From Candidatus Poribacteria bacterium (GTDB lineage Bacteria > Poribacteria > WGA-4E > GCA-2687025): a stretch of DNA of 64,000 nucleotides. Made by a program: the position numbers and the translations under genes. The notes under the pieces were generated by a model. The model was not told the origin of the DNA and did no database searches. It worked only from the letters and a program-made list of their open reading frames with translations. Shown here in pieces: positions 18,017 to 26,426 of this stretch (positions are counted from its first letter, which is position 1; every line of letters begins with the position of its first letter). Location of the stretch: NCBI GenBank assembly GCA_028818695.1, contig JAPPNK010000006.1, positions 12,955 through 76,954 of the forward strand. The letters run 5' to 3'.

Positions 18017-18112
18017 ACATGCTCCCAAATCCACGACCCGTATCTGTATGACGCTAGCGGGGAAGGGCGTACCAACGCCGCTGACTGCAAACACAGCGTC
18101 TTTCAAGATTAG
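18017..18112 (+). pseudogene. detached second half of a dockerin-like module
   Basis: Directly after the TAA of the protease gene the same frame stays open for 31 codons and encodes YDASGEGRTNAADC, which looks like the second calcium loop of a type I dockerin. The distance between the two loops (35 residues) is normal for dockerins. A second frame in the linker (GGDKHAPKS) also looks protein-like, so a pair of compensating frameshifts is an alternative to a nonsense mutation. The rest of the stretch up to 18288 shows nothing I can assign. Confidence 0.55.
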
Positions 18113-18288
18113 CGGACGTCTTCAGCAAAAGCGGCATGGCGGAGGGCGGCCTGACGCCAGGACAAGCGCCATCGCCGCCCCCGATTCATGTCCAAAATTG
18201 CCGCGTACGCCCATCCGAGAGACTATGCCAGCGGGCCCAAAGCAGAAGCGCCGGCCGCATAGCCTCCAGGGGTCATACGCGCGTCCGG

Positions 18289-19059
18289 TCACGCCGCAAG
18301 ACGGCGCGTGAAAGCGAGATTCTTGCGATTCGATTCGTCCGCGTCCCCCCGTACAGGCGTTTCCAGCACCAGCCACGAGTTATAACCGATCTCCTTGATC
18401 GCCTGCCCGACCGCGTCAAAGTCGACGCCGCCCTCGCCGAGGTGGTTGCCGCCCGTGTCTTTCATGTGAATCTGGCTGATATATTTGGATCCGAGTCGGC
18501 GTATTTCACTGGGCGAGTCGTAGCCGGCGCTCGTCGCGTTGCCCATGTCGTAATAGACGCCGACCGATCCGCAGTCGGCTGCGTCGATGAGCGCGATATG
18601 CTGCTCCGCGTTCAAGGTCGTTTCCAGCGCGAGCGCGACGCCGTTCTCTGCGGCGGTCTCTGCGGTTTCTCTGACGCCGTCGATGAGGCGCTGGTCGGTG
18701 ACGCGGTCGGCGGGTATGGCTCCTCCGCCGAAGAACGGCGTCAGTATGACTTCCACCCCGAATTGCGGCGCGACGCTCGACAGATGGTTCAGCTTCTCAA
18801 TGCCTTCCCGCCGCTTTTCATCGTCTGGGTTCAGGTATGAAACGCCGGTAAAAGCCCCCGGCGAGAACGACGAGACCGCGACGCCTGCCTCTTCAGACAG
18901 CTTCAGCGCCAGCTCCACGCCTTCATCCGAGAAGAGCGGATGCTGTCGATAGTCTCCGCCGAGGCACAGCTCCACGCCGTCAAATCCAAGCTCGCCCGCT
19001 TTTTGAAACCGTTCTTCAAACGGAACTCGCAGCATTCCGTCGCGGATTCCGAACTTCAT
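18289..19059 (-). CDS. sugar phosphate isomerase/epimerase-like TIM barrel
   Basis: A 256-residue protein of the xylose isomerase-like/AP endonuclease 2 superfamily. It starts MKFGIRDGML and has the barrel landmarks GFDGVEL, LETTLNA, VYYDMGNA and the metal-binding QIHMKDTGG segment followed by a GEGGVDFDA strand. Such proteins isomerise or epimerise sugars or cyclitols; the substrate cannot be read here. AAGGAG lies 10 bases before the ATG at 19059. It stands alone on the minus strand. Relatives are abundant in the gene-rich sugar catabolism of Poribacteria and Planctomycetota. Confidence 0.85.
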   Translation of the reverse strand: MKFGIRDGMLRVPFEERFQKAGELGFDGVELCLGGDYRQHPLFSDEGVELALKLSEEAGVAVSSFSPGAFTGVSYLNPDDEKRREGIEKLNHLSSVAPQFGVEVILTPFFGGGAIPADRVTDQRLIDGVRETAETAAENGVALALETTLNAEQHIALIDAADCGSVGVYYDMGNATSAGYDSPSEIRRLGSKYISQIHMKDTGGNHLGEGGVDFDAVGQAIKEIGYNSWLVLETPVRGDADESNRKNLAFTRRLAA

Positions 19060-19143
19060 AGGGTTTCGCTCCTTCGCTTATGTGAATTGTTGGAGCATGA
19101 TACGGCAAACCGCCGCCCCGTTCAAGCGGCTTCTCTCTGACAT

Positions 19144-19281
19144 CATGCCTAAAGTTGGGACCTTTGAACGAATGATCGCTCTATTGATGGGAAAAGGCGC
19201 CGCCAACCAGACCGTCATCCCGCCCTTGCGGTGAAATGTGCGGGAATCCAGAGTCCAGCAGACGACGTCTGTCTTCCGCAT
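19144..19281 (+). repeat. dispersed intergenic repeat, copy 1
   Basis: A stretch of about 130 bases that recurs at 33569-33690 with roughly a dozen substitutions. It begins ATGCCTAAAGTTGGGAC and ends in GGGAATCCAGAGTCC followed by GACGACGTC. The internal hairpin is degenerate here. The 19060-19358 gap otherwise holds the promoter described next. Confidence 0.75.
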
Positions 19282-19306
19282 CCAGCTGCGTTTTTTTCAA
19301 CAGGCA

Positions 19307-19315
19307 TGGTATAAT
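19307..19315 (+). promoter_or_regulatory. extended -10 promoter for the ADP-ribosylglycohydrolase pair
   Basis: TGGTATAAT: a perfect TATAAT box (19310-19315) with the upstream TGn of extended -10 promoters. No good -35 box is seen 17 bases upstream. The first gene starts 44 bases later. Confidence 0.6.
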
Positions 19316-19358
19316 CTTGCCAGATACCGCAATTTGAGCGTCAATAGAAAGGAAGCAT

Positions 19359-20144
19359 ATGCTTGGAGCCGTGATCGGGGACATTGTCGGCTCCCCGTAT
19401 GAGGGCAAAGGACGCAAAATAAAGACCAAGGATTTTCGGCTTTTCGGACCTTACAGCAGATTCACGGACGATACGGTCTGCGCGGCGGCGGTCGCGGACA
19501 TTCTGATGCATGACAGGCCGCCCGCGCAGACGATGCAGCGATGGTGCCGGCAGTACCCCGGCCGCGGTTACGGCGGCAACTTCGGCAAGTGGATCTATTC
19601 GTCCGATCCGGCGCCGTACGACAGCTGGGGCAACGGATCGGCGATGCGCGTCTCTCCGGCGGCATTTTTGAACAAGGACAGCCTATCGAACGCGCTTGCC
19701 GCTTCAGACAAAGTAACGCGCATCACTCACAACCATCCCGAAGGGATGAAAGGCGCCCGCGCGACAACGCATGCGATCTGGCTTGCCTTCAACGATGTGG
19801 AGCCACAAGAGATTCGCAGCGAAATTGTCTCGACATACGGATACGACCTGAGCAGATCGGTGGATGAGATTCGCCCCAGTTACTCTTTCGATGTGTCGTG
19901 TCAAGGAACCGTCCCGCCGGCGGTCACATGCGCTTTGGAATCAACCAGCTTTGAGGACGCCGTCCGCAACGCCGTTTCACTCGGAGGCGATTCGGACACG
20001 CTCGCTGCCATTGCTGGACCGATCGCCGAAGCGCTGCATGGAATACCGCGCGCGATTGCGGCGGAAGCGAAACAAAGGCTTCTTGACGCGCTTGACCGCC
20101 CGCTAGACATTCTCGAAGCGATGCGTACGATGTACTTGATATAG
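19359..20144 (+). CDS. ADP-ribosylglycohydrolase family protein, copy 1
   Basis: A 261-residue enzyme of the DraG/ADP-ribosylhydrolase fold, which removes ADP-ribose from proteins or small molecules. The two metal-binding clusters are visible: FTDDT near residue 33 and GGDSDTLAAIAG near 206-217, with the N-terminal GAVIGDIVGSPYE typical of the family. GAAAGGAAGCAT precedes the ATG. The gene is duplicated directly downstream (832-base period), including its ribosome site. Its substrate is unknown; linkage to the unknown 21004 gene suggests a shared role. Confidence 0.88.
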   Translation: MLGAVIGDIVGSPYEGKGRKIKTKDFRLFGPYSRFTDDTVCAAAVADILMHDRPPAQTMQRWCRQYPGRGYGGNFGKWIYSSDPAPYDSWGNGSAMRVSPAAFLNKDSLSNALAASDKVTRITHNHPEGMKGARATTHAIWLAFNDVEPQEIRSEIVSTYGYDLSRSVDEIRPSYSFDVSCQGTVPPAVTCALESTSFEDAVRNAVSLGGDSDTLAAIAGPIAEALHGIPRAIAAEAKQRLLDALDRPLDILEAMRTMYLI

Positions 20145-20190
20145 AAACGCAAAGGCGGAAGCAGATTGAGCGTCAATAGAAAGGAAGCAT

Positions 20191-20973
20191 ATGCTTGGAG
20201 CCGTAATTGGGGACATTGTCGGCGCTCCCTACGAGTTCAGCCCCCATCAAATTAAGACGAAGGATTTTCCGCTTTTCGGATCTTACAGCAAATTCACGGA
20301 CGATTCGGTCTGCACGGCGGCGGTCGCGGACATTCTGATGCATGACAAACCGCCCGCGCAGACGATGCAGCGATGGTGTCGGCGTCATCCTAAAAAAGGG
20401 TACGGCGGCAACTTCGGCAAATGGATCTATTCGTCCAATCCGGCGCCGTACAACAGCTGGGGCAACGGCGCCGGGATGCGCGTCTCTCCGGCGGCGTTTT
20501 TGAACAAGGACAGCCTATCGAACGCGCTTGCCGCTTCAGACAAAGTAACGCGCATCACTCACAACCATCCCGAAGGGATGAAAGGCGCCCGCGCGACAAC
20601 GCATGCGATCTGGCTTGCCTTCAACGATACAGATCCACAAGAGATTCGCAGCCAGATTGCCTCGACATACAGATACGACCTGAGCAAGTCGGTGGATGAG
20701 ATTCGCCCTGACTATTTCTTCAACGAATCATGTCAAGAAACCGTCCCCCAGGCGATCACATGCGCTTTGGAGTCCACCAGCTTTGAGGACGCCATACGCA
20801 ACGCCGTTTCACTCGGAGGCGATTCAGACACGCTCGCGGCCATTGCTGGACCGATCGCCGAAGCGCTGCATGGAATACCGCGAGAGATTGCGGCGGAAGC
20901 GAAACGACGGCTTGTTGACACGCTTGACCGCCCGCTGGACATTCTCGAAGCGGTGCGTATGATGTATTGCTGA
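20191..20973 (+). CDS. ADP-ribosylglycohydrolase family protein, copy 2
   Basis: A 260-residue paralogue of the preceding gene with the same metal motifs (FTDDS and GGDSDTLAAIAG). It has no promoter of its own that I can see; the duplicated leader starts only 20 bases after the first gene, so both should lie on one mRNA. Most differences fall in the residues after the first metal motif (about 10-85) and in the segment around residue 150-190, which may alter substrate choice. Both copies keep all visible ligands, so both may be active. Confidence 0.88.
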   Translation: MLGAVIGDIVGAPYEFSPHQIKTKDFPLFGSYSKFTDDSVCTAAVADILMHDKPPAQTMQRWCRRHPKKGYGGNFGKWIYSSNPAPYNSWGNGAGMRVSPAAFLNKDSLSNALAASDKVTRITHNHPEGMKGARATTHAIWLAFNDTDPQEIRSQIASTYRYDLSKSVDEIRPDYFFNESCQETVPQAITCALESTSFEDAIRNAVSLGGDSDTLAAIAGPIAEALHGIPREIAAEAKRRLVDTLDRPLDILEAVRMMYC

Positions 20974-21003
20974 TATAGAAACGCAAAAGAGGAAAGGCGT
21001 CAG

Positions 21004-21603
21004 ATGAACGCGCTCGCGCAGCTCCCTGAAGGGGCGGAGGGGTTCATACGCCCCGTCGGATACATGGCGAAGCGGATCAAAGCGGCCAACATGTTGGAGC
21101 CAAAGCATATCCGAGAGATCTACTCGGTGAGCGGCCACATCTCGCCGTATTTCATGAAGAGCCGCTTTCGTCTAAAAGAGCCGAACGCCTACTGTCTCTT
21201 CAATTCGCCGGCAGAGATACAGGCGGAGGCGGAGAACGGCGGCGTCGACCTTGAAGGCGCGGCGGCGTTCTATTACGAGGCATACTCGCGCGAATTTGTC
21301 GAAGGCGCATGCGTCTGGCAGAGCAGCGAGACGAACTGGGACGGCTTGAAACAGATCGCCCCGCCGGTTGAGCCGGTCTTCCGCGGCTTTGACGCCGTTA
21401 CCTACTGCGGCGGGAACGACGCCGAATGCTCCACCCTCTCATGCAATTACATGGCGCATGAGACGCCCGACGCGGTGAACGCCTACTGCCTTTTCGATAC
21501 GTTTGAAACGGCGGTTGAGAATCTTGAAAAAGAACGGATCATCGCGGAGCCTGGGCCGTATCGGCTTCTGGCGGTCTATACGGTCCGCGCGCCTTGGGAA
21601 TAG
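21004..21603 (+). CDS. unknown protein downstream of the ADP-ribosylglycohydrolases
   Basis: A 199-residue soluble, acidic protein with no family I recognise. It contains the phrase NAYCLFNS near residue 60 and NAYCLFDT near residue 160, hinting at an internal repeat of about 100 residues. Several cysteines lie around 140-150 (CGGNDAECSTLSC). GGAAAGGCGTCAG precedes the ATG, 30 bases after the glycohydrolase gene, so it is likely co-transcribed. It could be a target, partner or regulator of the ADP-ribose hydrolases, which is inference from position only. Confidence 0.7.
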   Translation: MNALAQLPEGAEGFIRPVGYMAKRIKAANMLEPKHIREIYSVSGHISPYFMKSRFRLKEPNAYCLFNSPAEIQAEAENGGVDLEGAAAFYYEAYSREFVEGACVWQSSETNWDGLKQIAPPVEPVFRGFDAVTYCGGNDAECSTLSCNYMAHETPDAVNAYCLFDTFETAVENLEKERIIAEPGPYRLLAVYTVRAPWE

Positions 21604-21665
21604 TGGATAAATCTGCCGATTCGGCGTATCTTTAAAGAAAAGAACGCTCACCCTGGGACGACGGC

Positions 21666-22631
21666 ATGGCATCTCCGCCCCGCGACAAAATAGAGAACGC
21701 GCTCATCGTGACGCATTACGATCTGGACGGGTTTGTGTGCGCGCTGTCGCTCATTGAGGCGTTTCATCTGGGGGTCGGCCGCGTTCTGTTTTTGAGTTAC
21801 GGCTCGCACAGGTCCAGCATGATCGAAAACGCGGTCCAAAAAACGAACGCCGAGTCGATCTTTGTGTGCGACATCGGGCTGTCGGCTGACGACCTTGAAG
21901 CGCCATGGGCGGCAGATCCACGGCTCTACCGCGTTCTGTTTGACCATCACCGCTCCACGCTGGACCTCAACCTAGACAGGTTCGATGAGATCTATGTGGA
22001 CGCTTCGGGCGATGTATGCTCCTCGGACCTGGTGTTTCAGTATCTACAGCGGCGCCTGCCCGCGCATCTTGAAGAGAAGCTGCGTCAATGGACGGCTCTG
22101 GCGCATGACCGCGACCTATGGATCAACCGAGACCGCGAGATGGGGCAGCGCGTTTCTTGGCTGTTGAAAGACCGCATCCATCAGCGTCTCGAAACGGCGC
22201 TGACCGCCTCGGCTCCCGCTGAGTTTCTCAAACGGCTGCACGGAAAATGGAAGCGTGGGGAGGAACTTTTTGCGGACGCCGCCGCCTGCGCGCGCAACAC
22301 GGCGCACCTGTTTGAGGACGGCCCCGTCCCGGTCAAGATCGCCTATGTGAAACGCGACACGTCGGACGTGGCTGAAGAGCTGCAGGAGGGCGGACAGCTG
22401 ATTGTGCTGCTGAACCTGTTTGGTCAGCATGTCGGGGTGAGCCTGCGCGCCGACAGGGAGGATATCGACGCGGCAGAGATTGCGCAGCGCTGCTTTGGCG
22501 GAGGCGGTCACCGCTCGGCGGCGGCCGGTTTTCTGGATACGCGGCTCCTTCTGGGCGGATACCGCGCAATCTACGAGGCTCTCCTGCCGGTTCTAGAGAA
22601 GCAGTTGAAGTCGGCCGACTCGTCTAAATAG
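21666..22631 (+). CDS. DHH/DHHA1 family phosphoesterase
   Basis: A 321-residue metal-dependent phosphoesterase. The DHH domain shows THYDLDGFVCA near residue 16, CDIGL near 75 and FDHHRST near 97, and the DHHA1 substrate-binding motif is FGGGGHRSAAAG near 278-289. NrnA and related proteins with this layout degrade short oligoribonucleotides or cyclic-dinucleotide products. A REase-free, single-domain length of about 320 residues fits NrnA-like proteins. The ATG has only a weak ribosome site. The specific substrate is not readable from sequence. Confidence 0.85.
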   Translation: MASPPRDKIENALIVTHYDLDGFVCALSLIEAFHLGVGRVLFLSYGSHRSSMIENAVQKTNAESIFVCDIGLSADDLEAPWAADPRLYRVLFDHHRSTLDLNLDRFDEIYVDASGDVCSSDLVFQYLQRRLPAHLEEKLRQWTALAHDRDLWINRDREMGQRVSWLLKDRIHQRLETALTASAPAEFLKRLHGKWKRGEELFADAAACARNTAHLFEDGPVPVKIAYVKRDTSDVAEELQEGGQLIVLLNLFGQHVGVSLRADREDIDAAEIAQRCFGGGGHRSAAAGFLDTRLLLGGYRAIYEALLPVLEKQLKSADSSK

Positions 22632-23430
22632 TGGTCGCCAAAAATCCCCCATCGACGCGGATGTCGGCTCCTGTCACAAAGGAGCTTGCTTTTTCAGAGG
22701 CGAGAAATACAGCCGCGCCGACCAGCTCGTCCGGGTTGCCAAATCGTCCGGCGGGCGTATGCCCCAGTATTTGCGCGGCGCGTTCGGTCGGCGTTCCGTC
22801 TTCGTTGTAGAGCAGCCGCCGGTTCTGCTCGGCGGGGAAAAAGCCAGGGGTGATGGAGTTGACGCGGACGCCTTTGGACGCCCATTCGCGCGCGAGAAAC
22901 TGCGTCAAGCTGAGAACAGCCGCTTTTGCCGACGAGTAAGCCGCCACGCGCGACAGCGGGATATGCGCAGCGACGGAGGCGATGTTGACGACGCTGCCCC
23001 GCCCCGCGCGAACCATGGCGGCTCCATACTCTCGGCAGGGGTAGTAAACGCCGCCGCAGTAGTTGAGCGTCATGACGGCGTTCCATTCGTCCGTATCAAC
23101 CTCTTCAAACGGGTTCTCTTGCGTGACGGTCGCTTCGGGTCGGTTGCCGCCGGCGGCGTTGACAAGTATGGTAGGCTCTCCGAGCAGCGCGGTCGCTTTT
23201 TCGCGCGACTCTCGGACGCTTTCAGGGTTTGTCGCGTCGCAGAAGACAAAGGCGGCTTTTCCGCCGGCGCTTTCTATTTCGCGGACGCGCTCCATCCCGG
23301 CTTCTTCGCGCCGCCCAAGGATCGCCGCCGAGGCGCCCGCTTCCGCCAACCCGACAGCGATCCGCCCGCCCAAGACGCCCGTTGCGCCGATGACGACAGC
23401 CGTTTCTCCGCTTAGATCGAATCTGCTCAT
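22624..23430 (-). CDS. SDR-family oxidoreductase, fructuronate reductase-like
   Basis: A 268-residue short-chain dehydrogenase. The cofactor motif is GATGVLGG near residue 15-22, the structural NAAGG follows near 87, and the catalytic serine, tyrosine and lysine are visible in the ASVAAHIPLSRVAAYSSAKAA segment. The C-terminal GRFGNPDELVGAAVFLAS and VDGGFLA resemble SDR-type mannonate/fructuronate reductases (YjmF-like). The start is given at the ATG at 23430; an in-frame ATG at 23442 lacks a ribosome site too. It converges with the DHH gene, overlapping by eight bases. Pairing with the ManD-like gene of this window would complete fructuronate to ketodeoxygluconate, but this is inference. Confidence 0.82.
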   Translation of the reverse strand: MSRFDLSGETAVVIGATGVLGGRIAVGLAEAGASAAILGRREEAGMERVREIESAGGKAAFVFCDATNPESVRESREKATALLGEPTILVNAAGGNRPEATVTQENPFEEVDTDEWNAVMTLNYCGGVYYPCREYGAAMVRAGRGSVVNIASVAAHIPLSRVAAYSSAKAAVLSLTQFLAREWASKGVRVNSITPGFFPAEQNRRLLYNEDGTPTERAAQILGHTPAGRFGNPDELVGAAVFLASEKASSFVTGADIRVDGGFLATTI

Positions 23431-23494
23431 GATCTCATCCATTTCAATTTTGCAAAGCGTTCTTTGTTGTCAGACCTCTATTATCCTGCGGGAG

Positions 23495-24409
23495 TCAGAG
23501 TTCAAACAAGCGCAGCTGCGCAGTCCACAGACTCACGCGCGCTTCCGCCAGCGCGCAGTATCCCGCATCGATCTCAATGCCGACGCCGCGCCGGTTGTTT
23601 GAGACCGCCGCCACAAGAGTTGTCCCGCTGCCCATGAACGGATCCAGAATCGTATCGCCGACATAGCTGAACAGCTTGACGCACCGTCTCGGCAATTCCA
23701 CAGGAAACGGAGCGGGATGGCCTATGCGTTTCTTGCTTTCGCCGGGGAATGTCCAAAGCCCATTCGTCCATTCCATAAACTCCTCCTTGCTCATGTCCGA
23801 TTCGCCGCTTCCGCTCGTCTTTTTCCACCGCTCTTTATAGAGAACGACAATCAGCTCCACCGGCGCGATCACATACGGCGCGGACGCGCGCATCCATGAG
23901 CCCCACGCCGTCCGCTTTGAGATGTTGCCCTCGTTCCAGACGATGGTGGAATGGTACTGGAAACCGACCTCGGTCGCCAACTTCGTCAGGTCGGCTCCGA
24001 CATGCCGCTGCCCGCCCTTGTTGATGTCCAGCGGGATGTTGAGGCAAAAGCGCCCGTCCGGCTTCAGCCAGTCAAGGCAGCGAGAGAACCATTCTTTGGA
24101 GAAATGGAGATAGTCGGCGTAGGCAAGCTCGTCTTCGTTCGAGTCGTATTCGATGCCGACATTGTACGGCGGCGATGTGACGACCAGGTCAATGCTGCCG
24201 TCCTCAATCGCCTGCGTTTTCAGGGCGTCGTCGTTGATGATCCAAAACCGTTTACTATCCATGCTTGCATTCCTGGGTTTGCTTTCGCCGGGATAGTACG
24301 TTTGGTCAGTAATGTCAATATGAAAAAATCGGTTCGGATCGTCGTTCTCTCGTATGTGGAATTCGAACAAGGGGAGACGGGATGATCGCGCATCGAGAGC
24401 TTCGTTCAT
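23495..24409 (-). CDS. site-specific DNA methyltransferase, last gene of R-M operon
   Basis: A DNA methyltransferase with the catalytic motif TSPPYNV near residue 78 and the SAM-binding DPFMGSGTT near 256, in beta-class order. TSPPY is seen in both N4-cytosine and N6-adenine enzymes, so the modified base is open. The longest frame begins at TTG 24427, overlapping the endonuclease stop (TTGA); the first ATG is at 24409 and I use that. Either way it is tightly coupled to the endonuclease gene upstream. The VWNEGNISKRTAWGSWMRAS segment is typical of type II methylases. Confidence 0.88.
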   Translation of the reverse strand: MNEALDARSSRLPLFEFHIRENDDPNRFFHIDITDQTYYPGESKPRNASMDSKRFWIINDDALKTQAIEDGSIDLVVTSPPYNVGIEYDSNEDELAYADYLHFSKEWFSRCLDWLKPDGRFCLNIPLDINKGGQRHVGADLTKLATEVGFQYHSTIVWNEGNISKRTAWGSWMRASAPYVIAPVELIVVLYKERWKKTSGSGESDMSKEEFMEWTNGLWTFPGESKKRIGHPAPFPVELPRRCVKLFSYVGDTILDPFMGSGTTLVAAVSNNRRGVGIEIDAGYCALAEARVSLWTAQLRLFEL

Positions 24410-24423
24410 AGCGGGGCTGCGTA

Positions 24424-25101
24424 TCAACTTTCAGACAATCGCTTCAGGTCCGCGATGAAACGCTCAAAAAGCTTCACTTTGCCGCTTTGTTCGAAATCGG
24501 CGTCTGTCAGGACATACGTGCAGTCAAGCTCCGTTTCCACAATCGCTCTTCCTTTTTTCGGAGCGTCGGAGGCTCTGAAAGCGCCGTCTTCGTCGGGCGT
24601 GACAAAATAAACCTTGATATGCTCAGTGGATTCGTACGCCAACAATTTCAGTTTCCAATATCCTGTCTGGGCAATTCGCTCGCGCAACGTGATTTTGCTT
24701 GAAATGACCGCAACGATCCGCAGCGTCTCCGGCTTATAAACCACGATATCCACATCGGGCAAATGCAACCCAAATTCATCGTAGTTGATCATTAAATTGT
24801 TTTTTACGGTACTCAATTCCTCGGATAAATTCCTGCTTCGTTCCAATCTGTTCCCGTTGACAACTTTCATCCCAAGGTCTTCTACCGATTCTGTGATGAT
24901 CCGCTGGATCAGCTTCTCAAAGTTTTTTCCTTTGAACGACCTCCAGCTCTGCTCATGATCCCCGTCAGGCTTTCTTTCGAAAAAGTCCCTGCGATGACGC
25001 TCTTTTGCGTCTTTCAGAAGCTGCGAGATATGCTTGTAGGAATCTTTCCCGTATTTTTGATGTAACTCGACGTACATTTCCCATAAATCGTCAAACGTCA
25101 T
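24424..25101 (-). CDS. restriction endonuclease of the CCGG-family type (BsaWI-like)
   Basis: A 225-residue protein flanked by two methyltransferase genes. Around residues 110-145 it shows LPDVDIVVYKPE followed by SSKITLRERIAQTGYWK. The PD with a downstream S-x-K and the RER segment matches the PD-(D/E)xK nucleases that recognise CCGG-type cores (BsaWI, AgeI, NgoMIV group), in which the K-x-x-x-RER element binds the GC pairs. The target sequence is therefore predicted to contain CCGG, or CC/GG in a related form. The ATG lies six bases after the stop of the methyltransferase gene. Similarity is judged from motifs only. Confidence 0.72.
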   Translation of the reverse strand: MTFDDLWEMYVELHQKYGKDSYKHISQLLKDAKERHRRDFFERKPDGDHEQSWRSFKGKNFEKLIQRIITESVEDLGMKVVNGNRLERSRNLSEELSTVKNNLMINYDEFGLHLPDVDIVVYKPETLRIVAVISSKITLRERIAQTGYWKLKLLAYESTEHIKVYFVTPDEDGAFRASDAPKKGRAIVETELDCTYVLTDADFEQSGKVKLFERFIADLKRLSES

Positions 25102-25107
25102 GTCCGA

Positions 25108-26421
25108 CTATTCCTTCAATCCGAGCACGATATATTCGGTCGGGTACGCTTCCGAATCCGCCTTGTCCCTGCTGGCGAATCGCCCTGTTTTTTCATCTCG
25201 GCTTTGCGGAAGTATCTTCAACGGAATGACCCGTTTGATGAGCCTGTCCAGCTTAAATCCTGAAATCTGCAGCGCCTCCGCAAACGCTTCTCCGTTCAGA
25301 ATGCTGACGCCTTTCAGCTTCGTGTTTCCAATCACATAGCAGCATCTGCCGCCCGGCTTTAGGATCCGATAACTCTCATCAAACACCTTCTGCATGTCGA
25401 TAAAGAACGCCTTGATCTCCTCCGCGGTCTTTGCGCTCTTCTTCTTCATCTCGCGAACAATGTTGGACGCGATGCGGCTGTCCAGCGGCTTGAGACTATG
25501 CCGCCTGTAAGAGGTGCCGATGAACTCTTTTCGATACTCTTTTAGATCGTCCGCTAAATTGAGCCAGAGCGTAGAAAGTTGATGCAGATCGGCATATTCG
25601 TAGCTCGTCACATACGGGCTTGAGCTGACAATCAGATCAACGCTGTTGTCGGGTACATTTTGCGCTTCGGCAGAGCCGACCTGGATATTGACATGCCCGT
25701 TCGGATCCTCTTTCACGTGAGACGGCACAACATCGTAAAATTGAAGATTGCCTTTTTGCATTTTCAAAAGATGCCGTTTGACAGCGTCGCGGGGGGGAGT
25801 CGGCCGCTTTTTGAAGTCGCGCGTCGGCTTAGTGCTGCCTTGATTCCATATAGAGCAAGTTTTGAGAACATGGCTGAACGCGACCAATAGAAACGACTTG
25901 ACCGAAGAATCGGTCTCATTGCGAATCAAGGCTAAAATTTTTCCAAGCTCATCCCGCGCCGATTTCGTAAACCAGTAGTCGATCCGTTCCTTATGTTTCT
26001 CAGGAATATACGGCTCAATTTGTGAACCGCTGAACAGCCGACCATTCTCCTCCAGGCTCCATACCTTAGACAAAAAAGCGTTTATTTTTTTATCGAGATC
26101 CCCAGGCGGCAAAGCCCTCGCTTTGGCTCCCGTGATCAGATGAGCGACCTTGTTGATGTCGGTGCCGCTCGCATGAAAGCCGCGCGAAACAGCGCTGACA
26201 ATTGTTGTGCCGCACCCCATAAACGGATCGTTGACGCTTGCGCTTTCTCCCTCGATATACTCATCCATCAGCCTCTCCACCAGCTGCGGAATGAACTTGG
26301 CGGGATAGCGGTGGTACCCATGCGTCCATTTGCCTGTGTCGGACGGTTTGCATTCGCTGAACGACCATGATTGGTCAGCGCCTGTTTGGTCAAACCATTC
26401 CAAAATCTGGTCTGGGGACAT
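25108..26421 (-). CDS. second DNA methyltransferase of the R-M operon
   Basis: A 437-residue methyltransferase with a different layout from its neighbour: KWTHGYHRYPAKF then the SAM motif NDPFMGCGTT near residue 67, and the catalytic SSSPYVTSYEYADLHQ near 286. SAM motif before catalytic motif is unlike the beta-class gene at 23495. Such two-part DNA methylases are often N4-cytosine enzymes. The frame opens at TTG 26430, but the ATG at 26421 has GGAGAT at a better distance. It starts five bases after the TPR gene ends. Confidence 0.88.
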   Translation of the reverse strand: MSPDQILEWFDQTGADQSWSFSECKPSDTGKWTHGYHRYPAKFIPQLVERLMDEYIEGESASVNDPFMGCGTTIVSAVSRGFHASGTDINKVAHLITGAKARALPPGDLDKKINAFLSKVWSLEENGRLFSGSQIEPYIPEKHKERIDYWFTKSARDELGKILALIRNETDSSVKSFLLVAFSHVLKTCSIWNQGSTKPTRDFKKRPTPPRDAVKRHLLKMQKGNLQFYDVVPSHVKEDPNGHVNIQVGSAEAQNVPDNSVDLIVSSSPYVTSYEYADLHQLSTLWLNLADDLKEYRKEFIGTSYRRHSLKPLDSRIASNIVREMKKKSAKTAEEIKAFFIDMQKVFDESYRILKPGGRCCYVIGNTKLKGVSILNGEAFAEALQISGFKLDRLIKRVIPLKILPQSRDEKTGRFASRDKADSEAYPTEYIVLGLKE

Positions 26422-26426
26422 GCGAT

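Larger units (their letters stand above)
19334..20973 (+). repeat. 832-bp tandem duplication of the ADP-ribosylglycohydrolase gene
   Basis: The units begin at the same leader (TTGAGCGTCAATAGAAAGGAAG) at 19334 and 20166. The central and 3' parts are nearly identical in DNA, while the first 250 bases and the segment around 20625-20760 differ more. Confidence 0.85.

Noticed and set aside
18136-18840. 234-codon plus-strand frame
   Set aside because: Antisense to the sugar-phosphate isomerase-like gene for most of its length and without motifs.
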